Origin: Verrucomicrobiota bacterium
Lineage (GTDB): Bacteria > Verrucomicrobiota > Verrucomicrobiia > Palsa-1439
Length of the DNA stretch: 64,000 nt
Direction of reading: 5' to 3'
NCBI GenBank assembly: GCA_003164675.1
Contig: PLTX01000018.1
Span: 18,765-82,764, forward strand
Below are positions 24,726-33,475 of this stretch, in pieces (the stretch's first letter is position 1; each line of letters starts with the position of its first letter). Under the pieces are notes generated by a model. It was not told where the DNA came from, did not search any database, and saw only the letters and a program-made list of their open reading frames with translations. Position numbers and translations under genes: made by a program.

Positions 24726-25489
24726 CCGTGAAACTCTTTTCGTACAGGTTCGTGTGCCGCGCGCTCAATTTGGCGCCGCACGCGCAACCAGTTTACCTTT
24801 TTGGCGCAATTGCGCAATGCTCTCGGAAGCAGTTTGCGCACCTGCGGGGCCGTATTCGCGCGGAAATTCGAGTCCGCCGCATGCAAAACCGCCAGGTCCT
24901 GCGCCGGCCCGAACAGCTTGCGCGTCGCTTGCCGCAGCACCTCCGTCGTCAATTCGCCGGAGGCCTCCGGGAATTCCACACAGGCGCGCCCCACGTCCAC
25001 CGCATAATGCGCGTCGCTCCCCGCCTGTGCGGGCAGGCCCCGTTCGCGCGCCAGCCTGGCCGCCGACTCGTTACGAGAGGCCGGCTCGTAGCCGTTGCAT
25101 ACTTCGATGGCATCCACGTTCCGCAGCAATTCTTCGTCAACGCCACCGCGCAACAGTCCCGACGTCGGGTGAAACGGATGCGGCAACACGACAAAACCCC
25201 GTTGTGCCCGGATTTCGTCCGCTGCCTCCCGCCATTGGCGCGCGGCGATCTTGCGTTCCAGGAACAGACCGATGATGTGCGCCCCGCCTTCCAACGAGAC
25301 TTCCGCGCCCACGATGACCGCGAGACCGTGGTTCTTGTCGCGGGCGCGCAAGGCGCCTTCGATCTCGTCGTGGTCGGTGATCGCCAGGTGCGTCAGGCCG
25401 CGACGCGACGCATGTTCGAGCACCGCGTCCACCGCCGCGAAGCTGTCGTGCGAGTAGCACGTATGACAATGGAGGTCGGCGCGGATCAT
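24722..25489 (-). CDS. PHP-domain phosphoesterase
   Basis: The 255-residue protein has the polymerase-and-histidinol-phosphatase metal motifs: DLHCHTCYSHDS at residues 5-16, AITDHDEIEG near residue 37, GAEVSLEGG, VLPHPFHPTSG near residue 100 and AGSDAHY near residue 160. PHP enzymes hydrolyse phosphoesters with a trinuclear metal site. Together with the HisC-like gene next door it mimics the last two steps of histidine synthesis (aminotransferase plus phosphatase), so the pair could process a phosphorylated precursor in sequence. The start overlaps the CapK-like stop as ATGA. Confidence 0.85.
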   Translation of the reverse strand: MIRADLHCHTCYSHDSFAAVDAVLEHASRRGLTHLAITDHDEIEGALRARDKNHGLAVIVGAEVSLEGGAHIIGLFLERKIAARQWREAADEIRAQRGFVVLPHPFHPTSGLLRGGVDEELLRNVDAIEVCNGYEPASRNESAARLARERGLPAQAGSDAHYAVDVGRACVEFPEASGELTTEVLRQATRKLFGPAQDLAVLHAADSNFRANTAPQVRKLLPRALRNCAKKVNWLRVRRQIERAAHEPVRKEFHG

Positions 25490-26811
25490 GGTTTCACCAG
25501 CGACACCACGTTGCGAATCTTGCCGCTGGGCTCGGGTTGAATGTGCTCGACCAATTCGAAATCAATTTTGACGGCGGCACCCAAGAAGCGCTCCAGTTTA
25601 CCCCGCAATTCGTCGGTCTCGGCGCCATTGAACGCGCGGGCCGGTACGATGCGCACCACCACGGTGTTCGGCTCGGTTTGCACGACCTGGAACTGACGCA
25701 CCTTGTCGTACGTTTCAAACAGTGTATAGAACCGGACCGAAGGAATGTACTTCTGCTCGCCCGTGATAATCGTGTCGTTGACGCGCCCGAGAACGCGATC
25801 GATGCATGGCAGTCCGCGTCCGCAGCCGCACGGTTCCTTCGCCGGGAGCGCGAGATCGCCGAGATCGTACCGAATCAGCGGCATGGCGTGGTTGATCAAG
25901 CCGGTGCCGATCATCCGCTGGCCGGCGTCGCCCGTGGCATTCGGGAGCGGCACCAATTCGAGAATGCCGCTCTCGCCATTGACGTGGAACAGGCCGCGCC
26001 GCTCGCACTGACAGGCGGTGACGACGCGCTCGTTGCTGCCCCACCAGTCGTACACGGGACATTGCAGGACGCGCTCGATGACCGATCGCATCTCCGGGGA
26101 GAGTGTTTCGCTGGAGCAGAGCACGGCCTGCGGCGTATGCACGCGGAGTCCCTCGCTGGCCGCAAAATGGGCGAAAATATAAATCGATGACGGATAGCCG
26201 CGGACAAACCCCGGTTGGTACTGGTTGAATCTCTCCACGTAGGCGCGCAGGTTGGCCGGCTTCATGTCATACACGCTGAAGAACAGCGTGCGGGTGCGTC
26301 GGTCCAGATGCCACAGCGGATCGGTGGGACGTTTGGGAATGTAATGACGGAACGCCACGATGCGCGCCCCGGTGCGATACCCCGCCCAGCGCCAGAACCG
26401 GATCGAGTGCGCCATCTCACAGGCTTTCTGTTCGACGGTGAGGAAGAACCGTAACGGCTCGCCCGTTGATCCGCTCGTGTGATCTTCGATGAGGTGATCC
26501 CGGTCGCTGTAGCGATGGAAGAATTGCTCCGGATGTTCCCGCAACTGTTGTTTCTCCAGCACGGGAAGGCGAGCCAGATCGGACAGGTCGTGGAAATCGT
26601 CCGGCGTTGCGCCCAACGTTTGAAACAGCGAGCGGTAATACGGCACGTTCTCGGCCGCATCGCGCAGCAACCAGCGCAGTTGGGCCAACTGCCGCGCGTG
26701 GAATTCATCGGCGGACAACCACTGGGTGCGGCGCATCTCGCGCCAGTAGCGCCACGTGCCGTAGAGGTAGCGACGGACCACTCCGGGCTGTGCGCGAGAA
26801 GCTATCGTCAT
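25486..26811 (-). CDS. CapK-like adenylate-forming ligase (phenylacetate-CoA ligase family)
   Basis: The 441-residue ANL-superfamily protein has the AMP-binding loop HTSGSTGEPLRFF near residue 112, YDWWGSNERV near residue 255 (A5 region), YDLGDLA and the hinge-like GRVNDTIITGEQKYI. CapK relatives sit in capsule operons and activate a carboxylate, amino acid or acyl group for attachment to the saccharide; the true substrate is unknown. A GAGG ribosome site lies 5 bases before the ATG. It comes 24 bases after the initiating transferase gene and overlaps the PHP gene. Confidence 0.85.
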   Translation of the reverse strand: MTIASRAQPGVVRRYLYGTWRYWREMRRTQWLSADEFHARQLAQLRWLLRDAAENVPYYRSLFQTLGATPDDFHDLSDLARLPVLEKQQLREHPEQFFHRYSDRDHLIEDHTSGSTGEPLRFFLTVEQKACEMAHSIRFWRWAGYRTGARIVAFRHYIPKRPTDPLWHLDRRTRTLFFSVYDMKPANLRAYVERFNQYQPGFVRGYPSSIYIFAHFAASEGLRVHTPQAVLCSSETLSPEMRSVIERVLQCPVYDWWGSNERVVTACQCERRGLFHVNGESGILELVPLPNATGDAGQRMIGTGLINHAMPLIRYDLGDLALPAKEPCGCGRGLPCIDRVLGRVNDTIITGEQKYIPSVRFYTLFETYDKVRQFQVVQTEPNTVVVRIVPARAFNGAETDELRGKLERFLGAAVKIDFELVEHIQPEPSGKIRNVVSLVKP

Positions 26812-26835
26812 CTTGACCTCACTGGTGTCTCCGGT

Positions 26836-28365
26836 TCAATACGCTCCACGACCGCGCACCACCACAGAGAACGTGCGCGCCATCAGGTATAAATCCAGCC
26901 ACATGGACCAGTTGCGAATGTAATACGTATCCAATCGTTGTTGGACCTCGATGTCCCCTTCGCTGCGGGCGCTCACCTGCCACAAGCCGGTCACGCCCGG
27001 CAGCACGCGGTGACGCAACGTCCGAAACTTCTCGTCGAATGCCTGCAAATGGTAATCCGGGAACGGTCTTGGCCCGACCAGGCTCATCTCGCCCGCGATC
27101 ACGTTCCACAATTGCGGAAGTTCATCCAAACTGAATTTACGCAAGAGGGTTCCCAGAAACGGAAGAATCCGCGGATCGTTCTTCAGCTTGAAATACCGTT
27201 GCCACTCATTCCGCGCCTCGGGATCCCGTTCCAAAAGCTTCTCCAGCCGCTTATCAGCGTCGATATACATCGTGCGAAGCTTCCAAATCCGGATGCGGCG
27301 ACCCTCGAGCCCCTCGCGCTCCTGGCCGTAGACCGGGTTTCCCGGGCTAACCAGCCGAATCCACACCATCAGGGCCAACAGCAACGGCGAGAGCAAAATG
27401 ATCAGCGGGATCGCCACGACCAGATCGAGACTGCGCTTGACCCAACGGTTGCTGGCGATGAGCAGATTATGGCGAATCTCCAAACCCAGAATGCCCCCCA
27501 CATCCCGCGCCACGATCCACAGGCTGGCCAGACCGGCCAGGTCCGGGATCACCATCATGTGCGGGAAGCAATCGCCGTATTCCTGATGGATATCGAACAT
27601 TCGCTTGTTGGAACCTTCGTCCAAGGCCACAATGCAATACGGAATCCCCCGTGTCCGACCAAACTGCCAGGCACGTTCCAACCCGCCCAGAATCGGCACG
27701 CCCTCAATCTGCGTCTCGCCGCAAGGGGTGTCGGTCAGAATGCCCACCGGTTTCAATCCGAGTTCGGGTTGATGCAAGAGAATATCGACGACCCGACGGG
27801 CTGTCTTGCCCGAACCAAAAATCGCCACCGACGATCCCCACCAGGATCGTCGGGCGCAGATATTCCGCAACAAGGCGCGCCCGCACGGCACCAAAATCAA
27901 GGCGATGATCCACGCGACACCGATAACCAGGCGCGAAATGAACAAAAACCCCAGCATAATATACATGCCCGCTACCGCGGTCATGAACGCCCAAGTTGTG
28001 CCCACCGTCGTGCGCCGCAATTCTTCCACCGGCGTCAGGAAAATCCTGGCGTTGAGACCCGCCCCACGGTACAGGCCCTCAATCCCGAACGCCAACACCC
28101 AGAGGAAGAGTGCCGGCCATAGCCGCAAGTATTGGGGATAGTCGAATTTGCCGAGCATTGTGAACCGCAGCGCCATGCCGATTCCCCAAGCCAAGCCGAC
28201 GCTACAGAGATCCGACAACACCAGCAAAGACATCATCGCCCAAGGCCGCGTTGACCGCATCACGCGAGGAAGCAGCGTGCCCCGCGTCCGATCAAGCCCG
28301 GACGACGCCGACCGATCCCCGGGTGTTCTATCGGGATTCTGTTGCAACGAAGGTGTGCCCATCAT
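26836..28365 (-). CDS. WbaP/WcaJ-type polyprenyl-phosphate sugar-1-phosphotransferase
   Basis: This enzyme starts the repeat unit by moving a sugar-1-phosphate onto undecaprenyl phosphate in the inner membrane. The 509 residues hold about four N-terminal membrane helices, a central nucleotide-binding-like domain (SVAIFGSGKTARRVVDIL), a re-entrant helix (SLDLVVAIPLIILLSPLLLA) and the catalytic domain: RRIRIWKLRTMY, DELPQLWNVIAGEMSLVGPRP with the Asp-Glu pair, and VLPGVTGLWQVSARS. Substrate could be galactose or glucose; not decidable. An AGGA site precedes the start, 9 bases after the first wecG-like stop. Confidence 0.93.
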   Translation of the reverse strand: MMGTPSLQQNPDRTPGDRSASSGLDRTRGTLLPRVMRSTRPWAMMSLLVLSDLCSVGLAWGIGMALRFTMLGKFDYPQYLRLWPALFLWVLAFGIEGLYRGAGLNARIFLTPVEELRRTTVGTTWAFMTAVAGMYIMLGFLFISRLVIGVAWIIALILVPCGRALLRNICARRSWWGSSVAIFGSGKTARRVVDILLHQPELGLKPVGILTDTPCGETQIEGVPILGGLERAWQFGRTRGIPYCIVALDEGSNKRMFDIHQEYGDCFPHMMVIPDLAGLASLWIVARDVGGILGLEIRHNLLIASNRWVKRSLDLVVAIPLIILLSPLLLALMVWIRLVSPGNPVYGQEREGLEGRRIRIWKLRTMYIDADKRLEKLLERDPEARNEWQRYFKLKNDPRILPFLGTLLRKFSLDELPQLWNVIAGEMSLVGPRPFPDYHLQAFDEKFRTLRHRVLPGVTGLWQVSARSEGDIEVQQRLDTYYIRNWSMWLDLYLMARTFSVVVRGRGAY

Positions 28366-28374
28366 CGTCAGTTC

Positions 28375-29151
28375 CTAATTTGCGCCTACGCGACGGTTAT
28401 CGATTCCCCCCAGCAGTTGCCGCGTGACCAGCCAGAGAAAGCGCGGGTTGTTTTTGAAATAGCGTCGCCACAGCCGACGCGGATCCATGAACAGACGAAA
28501 GAGCCATTCCAACCCGAACCGCTGCATCCACCGTGGGGCCTGCCTGACCCGGCCGGAGTGAAAATCGAATGCGGCGCCGACCGCCAACATCACGGCCTGT
28601 ATGCGATTCCGATGCCCGGCGACCCACTGTTCCTGTTTGGGACAGCCGAGCCCAACGAACAGGATGCGAGTTCCCGAGGCGTTGATCGCCTGCACAACCG
28701 CCTCATCCTCGTCGCGCGTCAATGGCCGAAACGGGGGTGAGTAGGCATAGCCGATTTCAAGCCGCGGAAACCGCGCGCGGTAGCTCTTCTGCAATGCATC
28801 CAAGATTTCTTGCGTGCCGCCGTACAATCCCACCGGAATTCCCGCCTCGGCGGCAGCCTGACACACGGTCAGGGTCAAATCCGGCCCATAAACCCGTGTT
28901 TGATCTTTCAGCCCGAGTCGCCGCAGGGCCCACACCAGCGGCATCCCGTCCGGCGTCACGAGGTCAGCGGCATTCACCACCCGCTGAATATCCTCCACAT
29001 CATGAGCTTCCATCACCATGTGGACGTTGCAGGCGCAAACGTAGCGCGACTCGCTCGCCCGCGCCCATTGCAGGATGCGCGCCGACGCGTCGGCATAACT
29101 CGTCGCGTCCACCCGCGTGCCGAGTATGAAACGATGTTGGAGATCGGTCAT
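28375..29151 (-). CDS. WecG/TagA/CpsF-family glycosyltransferase (copy 1)
   Basis: First gene of the eight-gene operon; 258 residues from MTDLQHRFILGTRVDATSY. GT26 marks are CNVHMVMEAHD, LVTPDGMPLVWALRRLG with the catalytic-type Asp, VYGPDLTL, LYGGTQEILDAL, GLGCPKQEQWVAGH and GAAFDFHSGRVRQAPRWMQR. Two UDP-GlcNAc 2-epimerase genes lie further along in the same locus, so UDP-ManNAc is a likely donor. The longer frame to 29193 has no better start. Copy 2 closes the operon. Confidence 0.9.
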   Translation of the reverse strand: MTDLQHRFILGTRVDATSYADASARILQWARASESRYVCACNVHMVMEAHDVEDIQRVVNAADLVTPDGMPLVWALRRLGLKDQTRVYGPDLTLTVCQAAAEAGIPVGLYGGTQEILDALQKSYRARFPRLEIGYAYSPPFRPLTRDEDEAVVQAINASGTRILFVGLGCPKQEQWVAGHRNRIQAVMLAVGAAFDFHSGRVRQAPRWMQRFGLEWLFRLFMDPRRLWRRYFKNNPRFLWLVTRQLLGGIDNRRVGAN

Positions 29152-29378
29152 CACAGCGTGTGGTATTCCCTCGTCACTCGTATCATAGGGCACCTAGAAT
29201 AGCAATTGGCCTACCAGACAGCTCAGCACCGAGATTTCCCAACGCGTTGATTAGAAGGCTGTTCCGTTTTGCCACCAACACAAAGATCGGGCTGGCGGCC
29301 TGCGTTCGCCTATTTATCGAGGACTACCCGCGTCGAACCAGCGAAGAATTCCGGAACCTACACCTGGCGAACCTTGGG
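29152..29378. other. Gap upstream of the operon: no gene seen
   Basis: Holds the presumed promoter region of the minus-strand operon. Small open frames on both strands show no family likeness. No clear promoter hexamers were found. Confidence 0.4.
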
Positions 29379-29648
29379 CTACGTCATTTTCCGCGGTCGC
29401 CGATTGGAGACGCCGATTACGGCACCTTGACTTCCTTTCATCGACTTCAACTGCGTTTCGATCCACCCGTATGCATCCTGTGGAAACGCGGGATAGGCGT
29501 CATCCTCCTTCAACGGGGTCAAGTTGGCATCCATTTGCTTGAACTCGGGATAAATGCAGGCAGAGGGCGTATAGAAGTAGCGCTTGATTCCGTTGACGTG
29601 CGCGGCGCGTTCGATGATGGTCGTCACTCATTTGGTGTTATTGCGCAT
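29379..29648 (-). pseudogene. Fragment of a GDP-mannose 3,5-epimerase-like gene
   Basis: The minus frame gives ERAAHVNGIKRYFYTPSACI, followed by YPEFKQMD and later LKEDDAYPAFPQDAYG, which is the active-site region of plant/bacterial GDP-D-mannose 3,5-epimerases (RFFYxSSACxYPE..., PxDAYG). A preceding NNTK in the same frame matches the upstream family string but is cut by a TGA at 29628-29630. The Tyr of the YGxxK motif is followed by unrelated sequence. No N-terminal Rossmann part is left. It is a relic, lying beside an intact gmd that also uses GDP-mannose. Confidence 0.7.
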
Positions 29649-29794
29649 ACACCCTGCAGACGCAAGTATGCGGCGGCACAAATAGGGAGAAATCGCTACG
29701 GACGTCACTGACACGCAGCATCGGGGCGTCTCGATACCTTCCCAGAAAATCTGGCGTGACGTAACGCCTCAAATATCATATCCATAAGGCATCC

Positions 29795-30817
29795 ATGAAA
29801 CGCGCTCTCATCACCGGCATCACGGGACAAGACGGATCGTATCTGGCGGAACTGCTGTTGAAGAAGGATTACGAGGTCCACGGCATCATTCGCCGCGCCA
29901 GCAGTTTCAACACCAGCCGCATCGACCACCTGTACCAGGATCGCCACATCCGCGGCGTCAAACTCTTCCTGCATTATGGCGACCTGAGTGATTCGGTGAA
30001 CCTGGTCAAAACGTTGTACGACCTGAAGCCCGACGAGATCTATCATCTCGGCGCGCAAAGCCACGTCCGCGTCAGCTTCGACATTCCCGAGTACACGGCG
30101 GACATCTCGGGCCTGGGAACGATTCGGATACTGGAAGCGATCCGTGAGACGGCCGGCAACCCGCGCTTCTACCAGGCTTCGTCGAGCGAGATGTTCGGCA
30201 AAGTCGCCGAAATCCCCCAGCGGGAGACAACCCCGTTTCATCCGCGCAGCCCGTACGCCGTGTCGAAGGTCTTCTCCTACTGGGCCACCGTTAACTATCG
30301 CGAAAGCTACAATCTGTTCGCCGCCAATGGCATCCTGTTTAACCATGAATCCCCTCGCCGCGGTGAAACGTTTGTGACCCGCAAAATCACCCAGGCGATC
30401 GCCCACATCAAACACGGGCTTCAGGAGAAACTCTATCTCGGCAACCTGGACGCCAAGCGCGACTGGGGATACGCTCCCGAATACGTCGAGGCCATGTGGT
30501 TGATCCTCCAGCAGGAGCGACCGGACGACTTCGTCATCGCCACCGGCGAAACGCATTCCGTGCAGGAATTTTGCGAACAAGCCTTCGGACACGCCGGCCT
30601 GGACTGGCGTAAGTACGTCGAAATTGACAAGGTCTATTACCGCCCCGCCGAAGTGGATGTGCTCATTGGCGATGCGTCGAAGGCCAGGAAGGTTCTGGGA
30701 TGGCAACCCAGGACACGATTCAAGGATCTGGTGAGCCTGATGGTCGATGCCGACATCAAAATGTTGGAAGACCAGTTGTCCGGCCGGGTCCCGAAAGTGG
30801 ATGTCGGTCAGCATTAA
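29795..30817 (+). CDS. gmd: GDP-mannose 4,6-dehydratase
   Basis: Gmd turns GDP-mannose into GDP-4-keto-6-deoxymannose, the first step to GDP-fucose, GDP-rhamnose or GDP-perosamine. The 340 residues show [57 protein letters not shown] with the catalytic Tyr/Lys, [16 protein letters not shown] and [14 protein letters not shown]. No partner reductase (fcl or rmd) was found in the window, though a degT aminotransferase relic at 36122 could have come from a perosamine-type branch. Weak ribosome site. Plus strand, divergent from the minus operon. Confidence 0.95.
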   Translation: MKRALITGITGQDGSYLAELLLKKDYEVHGIIRRASSFNTSRIDHLYQDRHIRGVKLFLHYGDLSDSVNLVKTLYDLKPDEIYHLGAQSHVRVSFDIPEYTADISGLGTIRILEAIRETAGNPRFYQASSSEMFGKVAEIPQRETTPFHPRSPYAVSKVFSYWATVNYRESYNLFAANGILFNHESPRRGETFVTRKITQAIAHIKHGLQEKLYLGNLDAKRDWGYAPEYVEAMWLILQQERPDDFVIATGETHSVQEFCEQAFGHAGLDWRKYVEIDKVYYRPAEVDVLIGDASKARKVLGWQPRTRFKDLVSLMVDADIKMLEDQLSGRVPKVDVGQH

Positions 30818-31317
30818 ACCTCAAAATATACGCACCCTGGTAACAGGACTCTCATAGCCTCCCGTCGAGACGGCGGGACTGTTCTTGCAGGTCATGGCGC
30901 TCGTGTTCGATAAGCGGTCACACCGCAAGACCTATCTGCAACGGACTGGCTTTCGTTACAGATGGCCAACATCGTGCAACATCTTGACGAATTTGGCTGG
31001 GATGCCGCGCGGCTTTGTCCGCAGTGTGGGTTGTACTTTGTGGGCTTCCGTCGACAGAAGTCTTACTCGCAGAAGTGCAATGAAGCGGCGAAGCGTGGTC
31101 GTCCCAAGCGGCAAGAATACCAAGCCCGGCTCATGTTCGAGCGCAACTACTCGGAATCTCACAATGGGCGGAAACCAAGCGACGACGTTATTGGTTGATG
31201 GCGTAAGGCGTACCACGCAAGACGCCGCAAGCGGCAGTCAGCAAAGACAAGGCACCACGATCGCGGGCAACTTCAAGTTTTCTCATCGGCACACCGCGTT
31301 GGCCTCTGGCTCAATAG
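30818..31317. other. Gap after gmd with little coding signal
   Basis: Between gmd and the stop of the next minus-strand gene. An imperfect hairpin TCCCGTC...GACGGCGGGA near 30858-30875 may terminate gmd. Apart from the small zinc-finger-like frame at 30962-31198 nothing was recognised. Confidence 0.4.
30962..31198 (+). CDS. Possible small zinc-ribbon protein or relic
   Basis: A 78-residue frame with CPQCGLYFVGFRRQKSYSQK and a further Cys, then a basic RGRPKRQEYQARL. The spacing recalls CGNR-type or SWIM-like zinc fingers (two Cys, aromatic, then a basic patch and Cys), but one expected ligand region differs. No ribosome site is seen. It could be a genuine small DNA-binding protein or the end of a decayed gene. 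Confidence 0.3.
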   Translation: MANIVQHLDEFGWDAARLCPQCGLYFVGFRRQKSYSQKCNEAAKRGRPKRQEYQARLMFERNYSESHNGRKPSDDVIG

Positions 31318-32856
31318 TCACCTCCGCCAGACAGTGAAGGAGGACAACACCTGTGACAGATTGTAATGGCCCTGTTCCAAATACGTGCGGACTCGCTGAT
31401 CTCGGTCCTGCGTGCCCGATCTGGATGACAAAACCGCCAATTGCGGTGGATCCAAGCTGGCCAGTAGGCGCTCCGTGGGATTCACCACCAGCCACACCTG
31501 ACCCGAAGCGGGGGTGCTGTTGGCTCGTGACATGGGCACGCCATAGTAAATGCCCGCGAGTTCATCGGCGCACCACCACACGCGCTCGCCGCGCGCGGCA
31601 GCTGCCGTGGCGATGGCCGCGGCCGTGCGGAGATCTTCTTTCGCGTGCCGTTCGCTGAAGCGCAGGTTCAGATCAGAAACGAGGTTCAATCCCACGAACG
31701 CCACCGCCACTAGCTGCCCCGCCCACTTCCTTCGGCTCAGCAACGCCGCCACGCCCGCTCCCAACACGAACAGGACCGGGACCAACATGGAGGTGCAATG
31801 CCGTCCCAGCGCTCTCCACCGAAGCTCCGCACCGGCGGCCACAATGAATCCCGCCACAACCGCAAAAGCGGCTACCCAGCGTATTCGCGTCCGCCGCGAA
31901 GTGAAGGCTGCGATCTGCTTCCAACCCTGTGTCAGCACAATTAGGAGCACCACAGCATAAATCGCCAGCCACGGCAGCCAAGGCCAGAATACTCTCGATC
32001 CCTCATTGCGGATCGCCAGTCGTCCCGGTCCCAGCCCGCTGAAGCCGAGCAACTCGTAGACTATGAACATGACGTTCCTGATGTCCGTGGGACCCGGGGA
32101 GGCGCGCGCGCCAATGCTCAACGTCCAAAGATAGAACAACCCCAAAGCAAAGAGTAGCACCAGCGTCAGACCCCAATACACCCGATAGTCCAGTGCCAGC
32201 CTGCGCCGGTGATCTTTCGGCGTGCTCAACACTGCGGCGCCGAGATAGGCTCCCAGCCAAAGCATTGCCAGGATGCTACTGGCGGCCAGGAGCAAAGACC
32301 CGAGGCAAAGAGCGATCACCCAGCCCCGTTCTTGTGTCGATCCTTTCTGGTTCAAACCAAGTCGGTAAAGACCAGCGAAAACGACGAGGCTCAGGCCGAT
32401 CTCCATCGCGTAAGGGCGGGCATCGTTAAGATAGTACCAGGCAAATGGACTGCTCAGCAACACGGCTGAAAAGCTCGAGCGCAGCAGCGGCTTCCCTGCC
32501 AGCGCGCAGAAGATGGTGATCACGCCGGGCAGAAACCACAGCACATTGCCGGCGCGCATGGCGAATTCATTAAGCCCCACCAACTTCTCCCATGCCCAAG
32601 CGAACAGGTAATAAAGCGGGATCTGCACGTCGCTGTTGTGGTGTGAAACTGCCCGCCACAATTCTGCCAGGGTGGGCCGCTCCGCCATGAGGCCGGTGAA
32701 GGTCTCATCACACCAGAAGCTCTGATTATTGATGGCTAAACAACAGACAACTAGCGCCACCAAGGCGACGGCTGCGAGCAAATACCCACTGGAAAGGCAT
32801 TCTTGTTTCGGATTCTCAACTCGGGCATTTTTCTCTTCGCGGCTCATCGAATTCAT
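31318..32856 (-). CDS. GT-C type multi-membrane glycosyltransferase-like protein (copy A)
   Basis: The 512-residue form from MNSMSREEKNARVENPKQEC has about 10-12 membrane helices. The first outer loop carries SFWCDETF with the acidic pair that is catalytic in GT39/ArnT-like enzymes, and HHNSDVQIPLYYLFAWAWEK follows as in the PMT_2 family. The C-terminal soluble part contains VWWCADELAGIYYG. It probably transfers a sugar from a polyprenyl-phosphate donor at the outer face of the inner membrane. It is a clear paralogue of the protein at 60910-62463, with shared strings such as RPYAM and GFxGLGPGRLAIRN. The start is chosen to match that paralogue. Confidence 0.78.
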   Translation of the reverse strand: MNSMSREEKNARVENPKQECLSSGYLLAAVALVALVVCCLAINNQSFWCDETFTGLMAERPTLAELWRAVSHHNSDVQIPLYYLFAWAWEKLVGLNEFAMRAGNVLWFLPGVITIFCALAGKPLLRSSFSAVLLSSPFAWYYLNDARPYAMEIGLSLVVFAGLYRLGLNQKGSTQERGWVIALCLGSLLLAASSILAMLWLGAYLGAAVLSTPKDHRRRLALDYRVYWGLTLVLLFALGLFYLWTLSIGARASPGPTDIRNVMFIVYELLGFSGLGPGRLAIRNEGSRVFWPWLPWLAIYAVVLLIVLTQGWKQIAAFTSRRTRIRWVAAFAVVAGFIVAAGAELRWRALGRHCTSMLVPVLFVLGAGVAALLSRRKWAGQLVAVAFVGLNLVSDLNLRFSERHAKEDLRTAAAIATAAAARGERVWWCADELAGIYYGVPMSRANSTPASGQVWLVVNPTERLLASLDPPQLAVLSSRSGTQDRDQRVRTYLEQGHYNLSQVLSSFTVWRR

Positions 32857-33475
32857 TCTGCTACGCTGTCTGCCGACAAAGAACAAGGTGAAAGTGACCT
32901 TCTCTACGTGACAGCCGTGACGACCATTGAGCCAGCAACCGATTGTCACACTTAACCTGTGAGGCTCTTAGGAAGGGCTGTGACACTCGTGACACATTCC
33001 GCCATATTCTTGTCGCCACCGATAGCAGGTGCCTCCCGTAATCCCCCGCTTCTTACAAACCAGGAGAACGGGGCCTCCTCGCCCCAATTCAACTTCAGCC
33101 TCCCGCAGCTTGCTGATGATCTGCTCGGGTGTGTGTGTTGCTGCCTCGCCATCTTCCTGACTCCTTTCTGGTCCACTTGAGGCGTGAATCCTATCATCGC
33201 CTCTGGACCCGGTTTGGGGGTCAGGGCGGGGCACGCCCGCCTGGCTGTGTCGCCGAGACTGCCGCGGTTCTCCCGGTGGTTTTTCCGTCCAGGGTATGGA
33301 AGAACGACCTTCTGTTCTTGACCTCAGCCAGTCAAATTGGTTTAGTTCAGATTAGAATAGCGCGTGCGGCGGTTAATCCAATGAAAAGCCGAGGGAAGGT
33401 CCACATCAGAGCGGGGCAATCCTCCTGCCAAATTCGATCGCGGAAGGCATAAATCCCAGCGAGGGTGCTGGCACC
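32857..33475. other. Gap with an IS3-type relic
   Basis: Apart from the transposase relic at 32995-33152 no gene is seen. The right part (33240-33475) is the upstream region of the ligase-like gene, without clear promoter boxes. Confidence 0.4.
32995..33152 (-). pseudogene. IS3-family transposase OrfA relic, frameshifted
   Basis: MARQQHT at 33152 continues in the next frame as HTPEQIISKLREAEVELGRG and then CKKRGITGGTCYRWRQEYGG, the helix-turn-helix start of IS3 OrfA proteins (usual form TPEQIIxxLREAE...CRKxGISxxTYYRWRxxYGGM). The frame break lies in a CACACACAC run, a typical slippage site. OrfB is missing. Confidence 0.75.

Noticed and set aside
29705-30814. 369-residue minus frame over gmd
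   Set aside because: It is a complete antisense shadow of gmd.
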